A stretch of DNA of 7,408 nucleotides from Hydrogenophaga sp. (GTDB lineage: Bacteria > Pseudomonadota > Gammaproteobacteria > Burkholderiales > Burkholderiaceae_C). Position numbers and translations under genes: made by a program. A model generated the notes under the pieces. It was given only the letters and a program-made list of their open reading frames with translations, had not been told where the DNA came from and ran no database searches. The stretch covers positions 1-7,408 of the forward strand of contig JAGXRS010000389.1 in the NCBI GenBank assembly GCA_018335615.1, written 5' to 3'. Below, in pieces: positions 1 through 5,412 of the stretch. How positions within the stretch are numbered: position 1 is the first letter of the stretch; each line of letters opens with the position of its first letter.

Positions 1-517
1 CGGTGTTGACTGGAAAGCCATCGAATCGGCATGGGACAAGAACCTGAAACGTCAGGCACAAGCCGAGAAGCGCGCCGATGAACTGGCCCGCCGCCAGGCC
101 GCCAGGCCTGGGGCCGGCACCGCCAGCCCCCCTGCGAGCCGGACACCCAAGATCTTCGGTGGCTCCACCATCACCCAGCAGCTGGCCAAGAACCTGCTGC
201 TGTCCGGCGAGCGCAACCTGATGCGCAAGGGCCAGGAACTGGTGCTCACCCTCACGCTGGAGGCCGTGCTGAGCAAGGAGCGCATCCTGGAGATCTACCT
301 CAACAGCGTCGAATGGGGCGAAGGCATCTTCGGCGCCGAGGCCGCCGCGCAGCGCTATTTCGGCAAGCCGGCGGCCCGTTTGACGGCACAGGAAGCGGCC
401 CGCCTGGCGGTGATGCTGCCCTCGCCCAAGTTCTTCGAAACCCGCCAGGGTTCTGCCTACCTGGCCAAGCGCACCGGAACCATCGTGGCGCGCATGGGGG
501 CGGTACAGATTCCGTGA
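1..517 (+). CDS. mtgA: Monofunctional peptidoglycan glycosyltransferase MtgA, 3' part
   Basis: The open frame enters from the left edge (first full codon at base 2) and gives 171 residues ending in TGA. MtgA polymerises lipid II into glycan strands at the outer face of the inner membrane. It is a GT51 enzyme without a transpeptidase domain. Visible GT51 motifs are GGSTITQQLAKNLLLSGERN (window residues 53-72), then RKGQELVLTLTLE, then KERILEIYLNSVEWGEGIFG and AAAQRYFGKPA. The N-terminal membrane anchor and the motif with the catalytic glutamate lie outside the window. The chain ends soon after the glycosyltransferase domain, as expected for the monofunctional form rather than a class A penicillin-binding protein. 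A charged, Ala/Pro-rich stretch of about 35 residues (window residues 15-50) precedes the GGST motif and looks like a flexible insert. ruvC follows 52 bases later on the same strand. The identity is secure; the true start cannot be seen. Confidence 0.95.
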   Translation, partial: GVDWKAIESAWDKNLKRQAQAEKRADELARRQAARPGAGTASPPASRTPKIFGGSTITQQLAKNLLLSGERNLMRKGQELVLTLTLEAVLSKERILEIYLNSVEWGEGIFGAEAAAQRYFGKPAARLTAQEAARLAVMLPSPKFFETRQGSAYLAKRTGTIVARMGAVQIP

Positions 518-569
518 CGCCTTTCGCCGCGCTCGCCTTTGACCTCTGAACTGGAACCCACCCACCACC

Positions 570-1118
570 ATGCGCATCCTCGGCATCGACCCCGGCCTGC
601 AATGCACCGGCTTCGGCGTGATCGACACCGAAGGTCCCGCCCTCCACTACGTGGCCAGCGGCACGATCCAGACCAGCCCGAAAGACGGGGCTTTGCTGCC
701 GGCACGGCTGAAGGTGCTGTTCGACGGCATCAGCGAGGTGGTGGCGCGCTACCAGCCCGAGGTGTCGGCGTGCGAAATCGTGTTTGTGAATGTGAACCCG
801 CAAGCCACGCTGTTGCTGGGCCAGGCGCGCGGCGCCTGCCTGACGGCCCTGGTGGCCAACGGGCTGGGCGTGGCCGAGTACACCGCCCTGCAGCTGAAAA
901 AGGCGGTGGTCGGCTATGGCCGTGCCGACAAGTCGCAGATGCAGGACATGGTGAAGCGTCTGCTGCAACTGCCCGGCCTGCCGGGCAAGGACGCCGCCGA
1001 CGCACTCGGCCTGTGCATCACCCATGCGCAGGTGGCGCGCTCGGTGGCGGCCATCAACCAGGTGAGCCCGCTGCAGGCCCGCACCCACGCGGCTTACAAA
1101 GGCGGCAGGAGTTACTGA
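570..1118 (+). CDS. ruvC: Crossover junction endodeoxyribonuclease RuvC
   Basis: RuvC is the dimeric nuclease that resolves Holliday junctions during recombinational repair, working with the RuvAB branch-migration motor. The 182-residue protein is near the usual family length. It opens with MRILGIDPGL, carrying the first catalytic aspartate, D7. The other acidic catalytic residues are seen as E69 in SACEIVFVN and D141 and D144 in GKDAADALGL. The LGQARG segment (residues 83-88) and the basic, glycine-rich stretch around KKAVVGYGRADK (110-121) also match the family. The ATG at 570 places D7 exactly where the family has it, so I prefer it despite a poor Shine-Dalgarno sequence (only weak purine runs in the 52-base gap after mtgA). 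ruvA and ruvB are not next in line: the plus-strand genes end here and a repeat begins 11 bases beyond the TGA. The protein looks intact. Confidence 0.97.
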   Translation: MRILGIDPGLQCTGFGVIDTEGPALHYVASGTIQTSPKDGALLPARLKVLFDGISEVVARYQPEVSACEIVFVNVNPQATLLLGQARGACLTALVANGLGVAEYTALQLKKAVVGYGRADKSQMQDMVKRLLQLPGLPGKDAADALGLCITHAQVARSVAAINQVSPLQARTHAAYKGGRSY

Positions 1119-1335
1119 TGGCTCCCCCCGCGCCGCCTTCGGCATGCCTTGCAGGCCGCGGCATCGCCGGAAGCGATGCCTCTTCGGGCTGTCCAAGCCT
1201 GCGCAGGCAGGCTTGGAGCCGCAAACCTGCCCCCCAGGGGGCAACACCTGCGGCCCGGCAAAGCCGGTTCCGCCGTGTTCTGGGCGGGGACATTGCACGC
1301 CGGAAGTGCTTCAGGAATGCTGATGCTTTGCTGCC
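1119..1335. other. Convergent intergenic region between ruvC and orf58
   Basis: This 217-base gap separates the 3' ends of the plus-strand ruvC and the minus-strand orf58. Most of it (1130-1291) is repeat copy A. The remaining 45 bases (1291-1335) hold nothing I recognise. I see no classical intrinsic terminator, meaning a GC hairpin followed by a T run, in either direction. The hairpins of the repeat are the only candidates for transcript 3'-end signals here. Confidence 0.8.
1130..1291 (+). repeat. Hairpin-rich dispersed repeat, copy A (downstream of ruvC)
   Basis: This copy matches 2525-2700 read on the opposite strand. The best-conserved core is 1150-1217 against 2680-2613, with 63 of 68 positions identical by hand alignment. 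The outer parts are looser, so the ends are approximate. It contains a string of hairpins: GCCG/CGGC (1132-1143), GGCATCGC/GCGATGCC with a 5-base loop (1160-1180), TCCAAGCCTG/CAGGCTTGGA with a 6-base loop (1192-1217), TGCCCCC/GGGGGCA (1228-1243) and CCGGC/GCCGG with an AAA loop (1255-1267). It starts 11 bases after the ruvC stop, in the sense orientation of ruvC. No open frame in it looks real. It could be a REP-like element, a 3'-end stabiliser or terminator, or a non-autonomous mobile repeat; the sequence does not decide. Confidence 0.85.
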
Positions 1336-1512
1336 CTACAGCAGACGCTCCAGTATGAGCACCGCGAAGAAGCCCAGTGCCGCCAGGACGGTCCATTTCA
1401 GGATCACCAGGCCCCACTGGCGGTAGCGCTTTTCCCCGGTGCCGACGTAGAAGGCAAAGCACACGCCGGCGGCGAGCAGCAGCAAAAAGACCGTGAAGCG
1501 AAACAGCACCAT
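1336..1512 (-). CDS. Small two-helix membrane protein of unknown function, downstream of lpxC
   Basis: This is a 58-residue frame starting ATG at 1512 and ending TAG at 1336-1338. It begins MVLFRFTVFLLLLAAGVCFA and ends LILERLL. Two hydrophobic segments are clear, at about residues 6-23 and 35-54. A short loop, YVGTGEKRYRQ, joins them and carries a net positive charge. By the positive-inside rule the loop would face the cytoplasm (inference). The start lies 8 bases beyond the lpxC stop, with AAGG about 6 bases ahead of the ATG that overlaps the lpxC TAA, so it is probably translated as the last gene of the lpxC message. I do not recognise a named family. Hydrophobic architecture, tight spacing and a usable ribosome-binding site argue that it is real. 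A role tied to envelope or lipid A synthesis would be only a guess from position. Confidence 0.8.
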   Translation of the reverse strand: MVLFRFTVFLLLLAAGVCFAFYVGTGEKRYRQWGLVILKWTVLAALGFFAVLILERLL

Positions 1513-1520
1513 GGCGGACC

Positions 1521-2444
1521 TTACCAGGCCGGGGCCAGCTGGGCAAAACCCCTGGGCGCCGCGCGCTCGTGCTCGAACGTGACCACCTCATAGGCATCCG
1601 GCTGGGCCAGCAGGGCATGCAGCAGCTGGTTGTTCATCGCGTGGCCGCTGCGGAAGGCGCTGTAGGCCGCCAGCAAGGGTTTGCCGACGATGTAGAGGTC
1701 GCCGATGGCATCCAGAATTTTGTGCTTCACGAACTCGTCCTGGTAGCGCAGGCCGCCCGCGTTGAGCACCTTCACGTCGTCCATGACGATGGCGTTGTCC
1801 AGCCCGCCGCCCATGGCCAGGCCATGGGAGCGCATCATCTCCACGTCGCGCGTGAAACCGAAGGTCCGGGCGCGGGCGATTTCGCGGGCGTAGGTGCCGC
1901 TGCCAAAGTCGAATTCAAAGCGCTGCCCGGTCGAGCTCACGGCCGGGTGGTCGAATTCGATCTCGAAGCTCAGCTTGTAGCCGTGGTACGGGTCCAGCCG
2001 CGCCCATTTCAGGCTCGCCCCCTCGCCTTCTCGCACCTCCACGGGTTTGACCACGCGGATGAAGCGCTTGGGCGCCTTCTGCGTGACGATGCCGGCGCTC
2101 TGCAGCAGGTAGACGAACGAGGCCGACGAGCCATCCAGGATGGGCACCTCTTCCGCCGTGATGTCCACGTACAGGTTGTCCAGACCCAGCCCGGCGGCCG
2201 CGCTCATCAGGTGTTCGATGGTGTGCACCTTGGCGCCACCACTGGAGATGGTCGAGGCCAGCCGTGTGTCGGTCACGGCCGCGGCGTTCACGGGAATCTC
2301 GACCGGCTCGGGCAGGTCGACACGGCGGAACACGATGCCGGTGTCCGGCGGTGCCGGGCGCAGCGTCAACTCCACCCGCTGACCGCTGTGCAGGCCCACG
2401 CCAACGGCCTTGGTCAGGGATTTGAGGGTACGTTGAGCAAGCAT
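1521..2444 (-). CDS. lpxC: UDP-3-O-acyl-N-acetylglucosamine deacetylase LpxC
   Basis: LpxC is the zinc-dependent cytosolic deacetylase that performs the committed step of lipid A synthesis. The 307 residues match the usual length of about 300-310. Family motifs appear in order: VGVGLHSG near residues 14-21; HTIEHLMSA with E77 and zinc ligand H78; DGSSASFV (104-111); RARTFGF (191-197); FVKHKILDAIGDLY with zinc ligands H241 and D245; and SGHAMNNQLLHALL with the catalytic histidine H268. Ligands are assigned by equivalence to the E. coli enzyme. The start at 2444 gives the standard N-terminus (MLAQRTLKSL), although no good Shine-Dalgarno sequence precedes it. In E. coli LpxC abundance is controlled by FtsH through the C-terminus; the tail here (FAQLAPAW) is different, so that control cannot be assumed. 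The gene lies at the end of the dcw cluster, separated from ftsZ by a repeat and followed closely by orf58. Confidence 0.98.
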   Translation of the reverse strand: MLAQRTLKSLTKAVGVGLHSGQRVELTLRPAPPDTGIVFRRVDLPEPVEIPVNAAAVTDTRLASTISSGGAKVHTIEHLMSAAAGLGLDNLYVDITAEEVPILDGSSASFVYLLQSAGIVTQKAPKRFIRVVKPVEVREGEGASLKWARLDPYHGYKLSFEIEFDHPAVSSTGQRFEFDFGSGTYAREIARARTFGFTRDVEMMRSHGLAMGGGLDNAIVMDDVKVLNAGGLRYQDEFVKHKILDAIGDLYIVGKPLLAAYSAFRSGHAMNNQLLHALLAQPDAYEVVTFEHERAAPRGFAQLAPAW

Positions 2445-2480
2445 CCGGTGATTTTAATTTTTCGGGCGCTTTCGCGCTGA
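2445..2480 (-). promoter_or_regulatory. AT-rich lpxC leader with a small GAAA-loop hairpin
   Basis: The bases just ahead of the lpxC ATG read, in the minus direction, as a GCGC-GAAA-GCGC hairpin (2477-2466) followed by an A/T-only run (2462-2451) and then CACCGG. The A/T patch stands out in this GC-rich window. No purine-rich Shine-Dalgarno sequence is visible, so an unstructured A/U-rich leader may be what lets ribosomes load (inference). The hairpin stem is only 4 base pairs. Confidence 0.35.
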
Positions 2481-2524
2481 GCAGGAAAACTATCCCGGCG
2501 ATTGCCGCATCGCTGCGCAAGGGG

Positions 2525-2700
2525 TGCCCCCAGCCGGGAACACCGCGGAGCCGCCCTTCGTCCCGCTCAGGACGGGCCGCCGGTGTGGCCCCTGGGGGCC
2601 GAGCGCTGCGTTTCCGAGCCTGCCTGCACAGGCTTGGACAACCCGAAGAGGCATCGCCTCTGGCGATGCCGCGGCCTGCAGGGCACGCCGCAGGCGGCGC
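2525..2700 (-). repeat. Hairpin-rich dispersed repeat, copy B (downstream of ftsZ)
   Basis: This is the second copy of the repeat at 1130-1291, in inverted orientation, reading away from ftsZ towards lpxC. It starts 11 bases after the ftsZ stop. The same chain of hairpins is present: CGCCGC/GCGGCG (2686-2699), GGCATCGCC/GGCGATGCC with a 3-base loop (2650-2670), CCAAGCCTG/CAGGCTCGG with one mismatch (within 2613-2638), GGCCCC/GGGGCC (2587-2600), and an extra CGTCC/GGACG hairpin (2559-2574) where copy A has a different short hairpin. The copy is about 14 bases longer than A because of that segment. The shared TCCGC(C/G)GTGTTC block closes the similarity near 2525-2551. It fills most of the ftsZ-lpxC gap and no gene is visible in it. 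Confidence 0.85.
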
Positions 2701-2711
2701 AGGAGAAACCT

Positions 2712-3926
2712 TTAATCGGCCTGTTTGCGCAGGAAGGCCGGGATCTCGAAATCGTCCATGCCACCGGAGGCCAGGGCATCCACCTTCGCGGCCGCCTGGG
2801 TGCGGTTGGTGCGCCAGACGCTGGGCACGGCCATCGAGTTGTAATCGGGCTGGGCGGTAACGCCTGTGGAGCCCCCCACGATGGAGCCGACGGTGGGGAT
2901 GTTGAAGGGCACATTGTCGGTGCCGGTGCGCAGCACCTGCAGCGGCTGTGCGTTGCGGCGTGCGGCCTGGCGGCTCAGGCCGGTGGCGACCACGGTCACG
3001 CGCATGTCGTCGCCCAGGCTGTCGTCGTAGGCGGCGCCGTAGATCACATGGGCGTCGGGCGAAGCGTAGGCGCGGATGGTGTTCATCGCCAGCTTCGATT
3101 CCGACAGCTTGAGCGAGCCCTTGGCCGCGGTGACGAGCACCAGCACGCCCTTGGCGCCCGAGAGGTCGATGCCTTCGAGCAGCGGGCAGGCCACGGCCTG
3201 CTCGGCGGCGATGCGGGCGCGGTCGGGGCCGGACGCCACCGCGGTGCCCATCATGGCCTTGCCGGGCTCGCCCATCACGGTGCGCACGTCTTCGAAGTCG
3301 ACGTTGACGTTGCCGTACTCGTTGATGATCTCGGCAATACCGCCCACGGCGTTCTTCAGCACGTCGTTGGCATGGGCGAAGGCCTCGTCCTGCGTCACCT
3401 CGTCGCCCAGCACGTCGAGCAGCTTGTCGTTGAGCACCACGATGAGCGAGTCGACGTTGGATTCGAGTTCGGCCAGGCCGGCATCGGCGTTCTGCATGCG
3501 CTTGCCACCCTCGAAGTCGAAGGGCTTGGTGACCACGCCCACGGTGAGGATGCCCATTTCCTTGGCCACGCGGGCGATCACGGGTGCCGCGCCGGTGCCG
3601 GTGCCGCCGCCCATGCCCGCGGTGATGAACAGCATGTGGGCGCCATTGATGGCGCTGCGGATCTCGTCCACCGCCTGCTCGGCGGCATCGCGGCCCTTGT
3701 CGGGCTTGCTGCCGGCACCCAGGCCGCTGGTGCCGAGCTGGATGGTCTTGTGGGCGCTGCTGCGCGAGAGCGACTGCGCGTCGGTGTTGGCGGCAATGAA
3801 TTCAACGCCTTGCACGCTGCGGGTGATCATGTGCTCCACGGCGTTGCTGCCGCCGCCGCCCACACCGATGACCTTGATCTGGGTGCCGAGGTTGAATGCT
3901 TCGACTTCAATCATTTCAATGCTCAT
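2712..3926 (-). CDS. ftsZ: Cell division GTPase FtsZ
   Basis: FtsZ is the tubulin homologue that polymerises into the Z ring at midcell. The 404-residue product has the GTP-binding GGGGSNAV (residues 23-30), the tubulin signature GGGTGTG (106-112) and the T7 synergy loop NVDFEDV (207-213), with D209 and D212 at the catalytic positions. A variable linker of low similarity follows. The protein ends in DDFEIPAFLRKQAD, the conserved C-terminal peptide that binds FtsA and ZipA-type partners. The frame is open for 39 more codons upstream. The ATG at 3926 is chosen because it gives the usual N-terminus (MSIEMIEVEAF) and has a strong AGGAG six bases ahead. ftsA lies 244 bases upstream and repeat copy B begins just after the stop. 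The protein appears fully functional. Confidence 0.98.
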   Translation of the reverse strand: MSIEMIEVEAFNLGTQIKVIGVGGGGSNAVEHMITRSVQGVEFIAANTDAQSLSRSSAHKTIQLGTSGLGAGSKPDKGRDAAEQAVDEIRSAINGAHMLFITAGMGGGTGTGAAPVIARVAKEMGILTVGVVTKPFDFEGGKRMQNADAGLAELESNVDSLIVVLNDKLLDVLGDEVTQDEAFAHANDVLKNAVGGIAEIINEYGNVNVDFEDVRTVMGEPGKAMMGTAVASGPDRARIAAEQAVACPLLEGIDLSGAKGVLVLVTAAKGSLKLSESKLAMNTIRAYASPDAHVIYGAAYDDSLGDDMRVTVVATGLSRQAARRNAQPLQVLRTGTDNVPFNIPTVGSIVGGSTGVTAQPDYNSMAVPSVWRTNRTQAAAKVDALASGGMDDFEIPAFLRKQAD

Positions 3927-3931
3927 GTTTC

Positions 3932-3938
3932 TCTCCTG
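3932..3938 (-). promoter_or_regulatory. Strong ribosome-binding site of ftsZ
   Basis: Read on the minus strand, AGGAGAG stands just ahead of the ATG at 3926. It is the best Shine-Dalgarno sequence in the window, fits the high expression expected of FtsZ, and settles the start codon against the longer in-frame alternative at 4043. Confidence 0.8.
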
Positions 3939-4062
3939 TGGGTGCCTGAGACCGGAAGACGCAGGCGATTCTCGTATCAAAAAAGGGGGATGTGTTGTTG
4001 GGCTGTCGAAGCTCACCCCGGCGGGCCAGTCCAGAGGCGACATCGGGTTCGCAAACAGCCGT

Positions 4063-4078
4063 GTGTCTTCGAGGACAC
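4063..4078 (-). other. Small hairpin in the ftsA-ftsZ spacer
   Basis: Arms GTGTC and GACAC enclose a short loop. An overlapping alternative pairing, CCGTGT with ACACGG, is possible at 4060-4080. It lies directly after the larger hairpin in the direction of ftsZ transcription. No T run follows, so it is not a standard terminator. Confidence 0.45.
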
Positions 4079-4088
4079 GGGGAAACAG

Positions 4089-4120
4089 GCCGGGCCGGGC
4101 ACCAAGTGGTGCCCCCCGGC
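4089..4120 (-). other. Strong imperfect hairpin between ftsA and ftsZ
   Basis: A 32-base near-palindrome. An inner stem of 8 pairs is built on GGGCACCA and TGGTGCCC around an AG centre. After a two-base CC bulge on one arm it continues as 6 more pairs, GCCGGG with CCCGGC. The apical bases would open to form a loop in practice. It starts about 50 bases after the ftsA stop in the minus-strand transcript. No U tract follows in the ftsZ direction, so it is more likely a message-stability or processing element, a pause site, or a Rho-related structure than an intrinsic terminator (inference). Confidence 0.6.
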
Positions 4121-4170
4121 AGGGATGGTGTCGGCCAAGCGGGTGCAGGCGTCGGTGCGGCTGGTGTTCA

Positions 4171-5400
4171 TCAGAAGGTCCCCACGAACCAGTTCTTCAT
4201 GCGTTCCAGTGCGCCTTGCATGGAGCCCGCTTTCTGGGCCACCTTGTGGCCCCTCACGCGCGCCATGCGGGCTTCTTCCAGCAAGCCCATGACGGTGGCG
4301 GCCCGGGTCTGGGCCACCATGTCGGACAGGGCGCTGGCGTAGTGCGGCACGCCACGGCGCACCGGCTTGAGGAAGATGTCTTCTCCGAGCTCCACCATGC
4401 CGGGCATCACCGCGCTACCGCCCGTCAGGACGATGCCCGACGACAGGATTTCCTCGTGCCCCGAGTCGCGCACGACCTGCTGCACGAGCGAGAAGATTTC
4501 CTCCACGCGCGGCTCAATCACGCCGGACAGCGCCTGACGGCTGAGCATGCGCGGGGGCCGGTCGCCCAGGCCGGGCACCTCGACCTGCGTATCCGGATCG
4601 GCCAGCAGCTGCTTGGCGCAACCGTACTCGACCTTGATGTCCTCGGCGTCCTTGGTGGGCGTGCGCAGCGCCATGGCAATGTCGCTGGTGATCAAATCAC
4701 CGGCGATCGGGATCACCGCGGTGTGGCGGATCGCACCGCCCGAGAAGATGGCCACGTCGGTGGTGCCGGCGCCAATGTCCACCAGCGCCACGCCCAGTTC
4801 CTTCTCATCCTCGGTCAGCACCGACTGGCTCGACGCCAGCGGGTTGAGCATGAGCTGGTCCACCTCCAGACCGCAGCGGCGCACGCACTTGATGATGTTC
4901 TCGGCCGCGCTCTGCGCACCCGTGACGATGTGCACCTTGGCCTCCAGCCGGATGCCACTCATGCCGATGGGCTCCTTGACCTCCTGGCCATCGATCACGA
5001 ATTCCTGCGGCTCCACCAGCAGCAGGCGCTGGTCGGTCGAAATGTTGATCGCCTTGGCGGTCTCGATCACCCGGGCCACATCGGCGGGCGTGACCTCGCG
5101 GTCCTTGATGGCCACCATGCCGCTGGAATTGATGCCGCGGATGTGGCTGCCGGTGATACCGGTGTAGACCCGCGCGATGCGGCAGTCGGCCATCAGTTCG
5201 GCCTCTTTCAGGGCGGCCTGGATGCTTTGCACGGTGGCGTCGATGTTGACCACCACGCCGCGCTTGAGACCGTGGCTGGCGGACACGCCCAGCCCGGCGA
5301 GCTTGAGCTGGCCGTTGGCCTGCACCTCGGCCACCACCACCATGATCTTGGCGGTGCCAATGTCGAGTCCGACCACCAAATCCTTGTATTCCTTGGCCAT
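4171..5400 (-). CDS. ftsA: Cell division protein FtsA (actin-like Z-ring membrane tether)
   Basis: FtsA is an actin-family ATPase that anchors FtsZ filaments to the inner membrane and helps recruit and activate later division proteins. The 409 residues match the family. Visible elements are the phosphate-1 loop GLDIGTAKI (residues 11-19), the FtsA-specific 1C region beginning around GITGSHIRGINSSG (81-94), the phosphate-2 loop LVDIGAGTTDVAIF (206-219), the adenosine motif GIVLTGGSAVMPG, and a C-terminal amphipathic tail MQGALERMKNWFVGTF that serves as the membrane-targeting helix. The ATG at 5400 gives the usual N-terminus (MAKEYKDLVVGLD). It lies 12 bases after the ftsQ stop, with a modest AAGAAG site ahead. 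A 244-base spacer separates it from its partner ftsZ. No key residue appears to be missing. Confidence 0.98.
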   Translation of the reverse strand: MAKEYKDLVVGLDIGTAKIMVVVAEVQANGQLKLAGLGVSASHGLKRGVVVNIDATVQSIQAALKEAELMADCRIARVYTGITGSHIRGINSSGMVAIKDREVTPADVARVIETAKAINISTDQRLLLVEPQEFVIDGQEVKEPIGMSGIRLEAKVHIVTGAQSAAENIIKCVRRCGLEVDQLMLNPLASSQSVLTEDEKELGVALVDIGAGTTDVAIFSGGAIRHTAVIPIAGDLITSDIAMALRTPTKDAEDIKVEYGCAKQLLADPDTQVEVPGLGDRPPRMLSRQALSGVIEPRVEEIFSLVQQVVRDSGHEEILSSGIVLTGGSAVMPGMVELGEDIFLKPVRRGVPHYASALSDMVAQTRAATVMGLLEEARMARVRGHKVAQKAGSMQGALERMKNWFVGTF

Positions 5401-5412
5401 GTTGCTTCTTGA

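Larger units (their letters stand above)
3927..4170 (-). other. Long ftsA-ftsZ intergenic spacer
   Basis: These 244 bases separate the ftsA stop from the ftsZ start, while the upstream genes of the cluster are 12 bases apart or less. Reading towards ftsZ the spacer holds a large GC hairpin (4120-4089), a smaller hairpin (4078-4063), a C5T6 tract (3991-3981) and the ftsZ ribosome-binding site. The length suggests room for an ftsZ promoter or a processing site. However, I find no convincing -35/-10 pair: TCGACA near 4008 resembles a -35 box but has no good -10 partner at a normal distance. No coding sequence is supported here. Confidence 0.6.

Noticed and set aside
1291..1335. Intrinsic terminator between the convergent ruvC and orf58 genes
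   Set aside because: Only very short complementary pieces are present and there is no T run on either strand.
539..1426. Plus-strand frame of 295 codons overlapping ruvC and the repeat, and a minus-strand frame of 332 codons at 300-1298
   Set aside because: Both overlap well-supported mtgA and ruvC in other frames and have Arg/Ala/Gly-rich compositions without motifs.
2489..2520. Possible lpxC promoter with TTGCGC (2520-2515) and GATAGT (2494-2489) on the minus strand
   Set aside because: The spacer would be 20 bases and the -10 matches only 4 of 6 consensus positions, so it is not convincing.
1130..2700. Inverted repeats as ends of a composite transposon carrying lpxC
   Set aside because: There is no transposase or target-site duplication. 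lpxC is in its normal place at the end of the dcw cluster, and each copy is positioned against a different gene end.
3978..4010. Possible ftsZ promoter using TCGACA and the T6 tract, or a terminator at the T6 tract
   Set aside because: No -10 box lies at a normal distance from TCGACA. No hairpin directly precedes the T tract in the minus direction, so neither reading holds.
3927..4043. In-frame upstream ATG at 4043 that would lengthen FtsZ by 39 residues
   Set aside because: The extension lacks a Shine-Dalgarno sequence and is unlike any FtsZ N-terminus I know. The ATG at 3926 has a strong AGGAG and starts the family-typical sequence.
2502..5412. Very long plus-strand open frames (about 600 and 780 codons) opposite ftsZ and ftsA
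   Set aside because: These are antisense shadows produced by GC-rich codon use. Their translations are low-complexity His/Gly/Val or Ser/Thr/Pro-rich and resemble no protein family.
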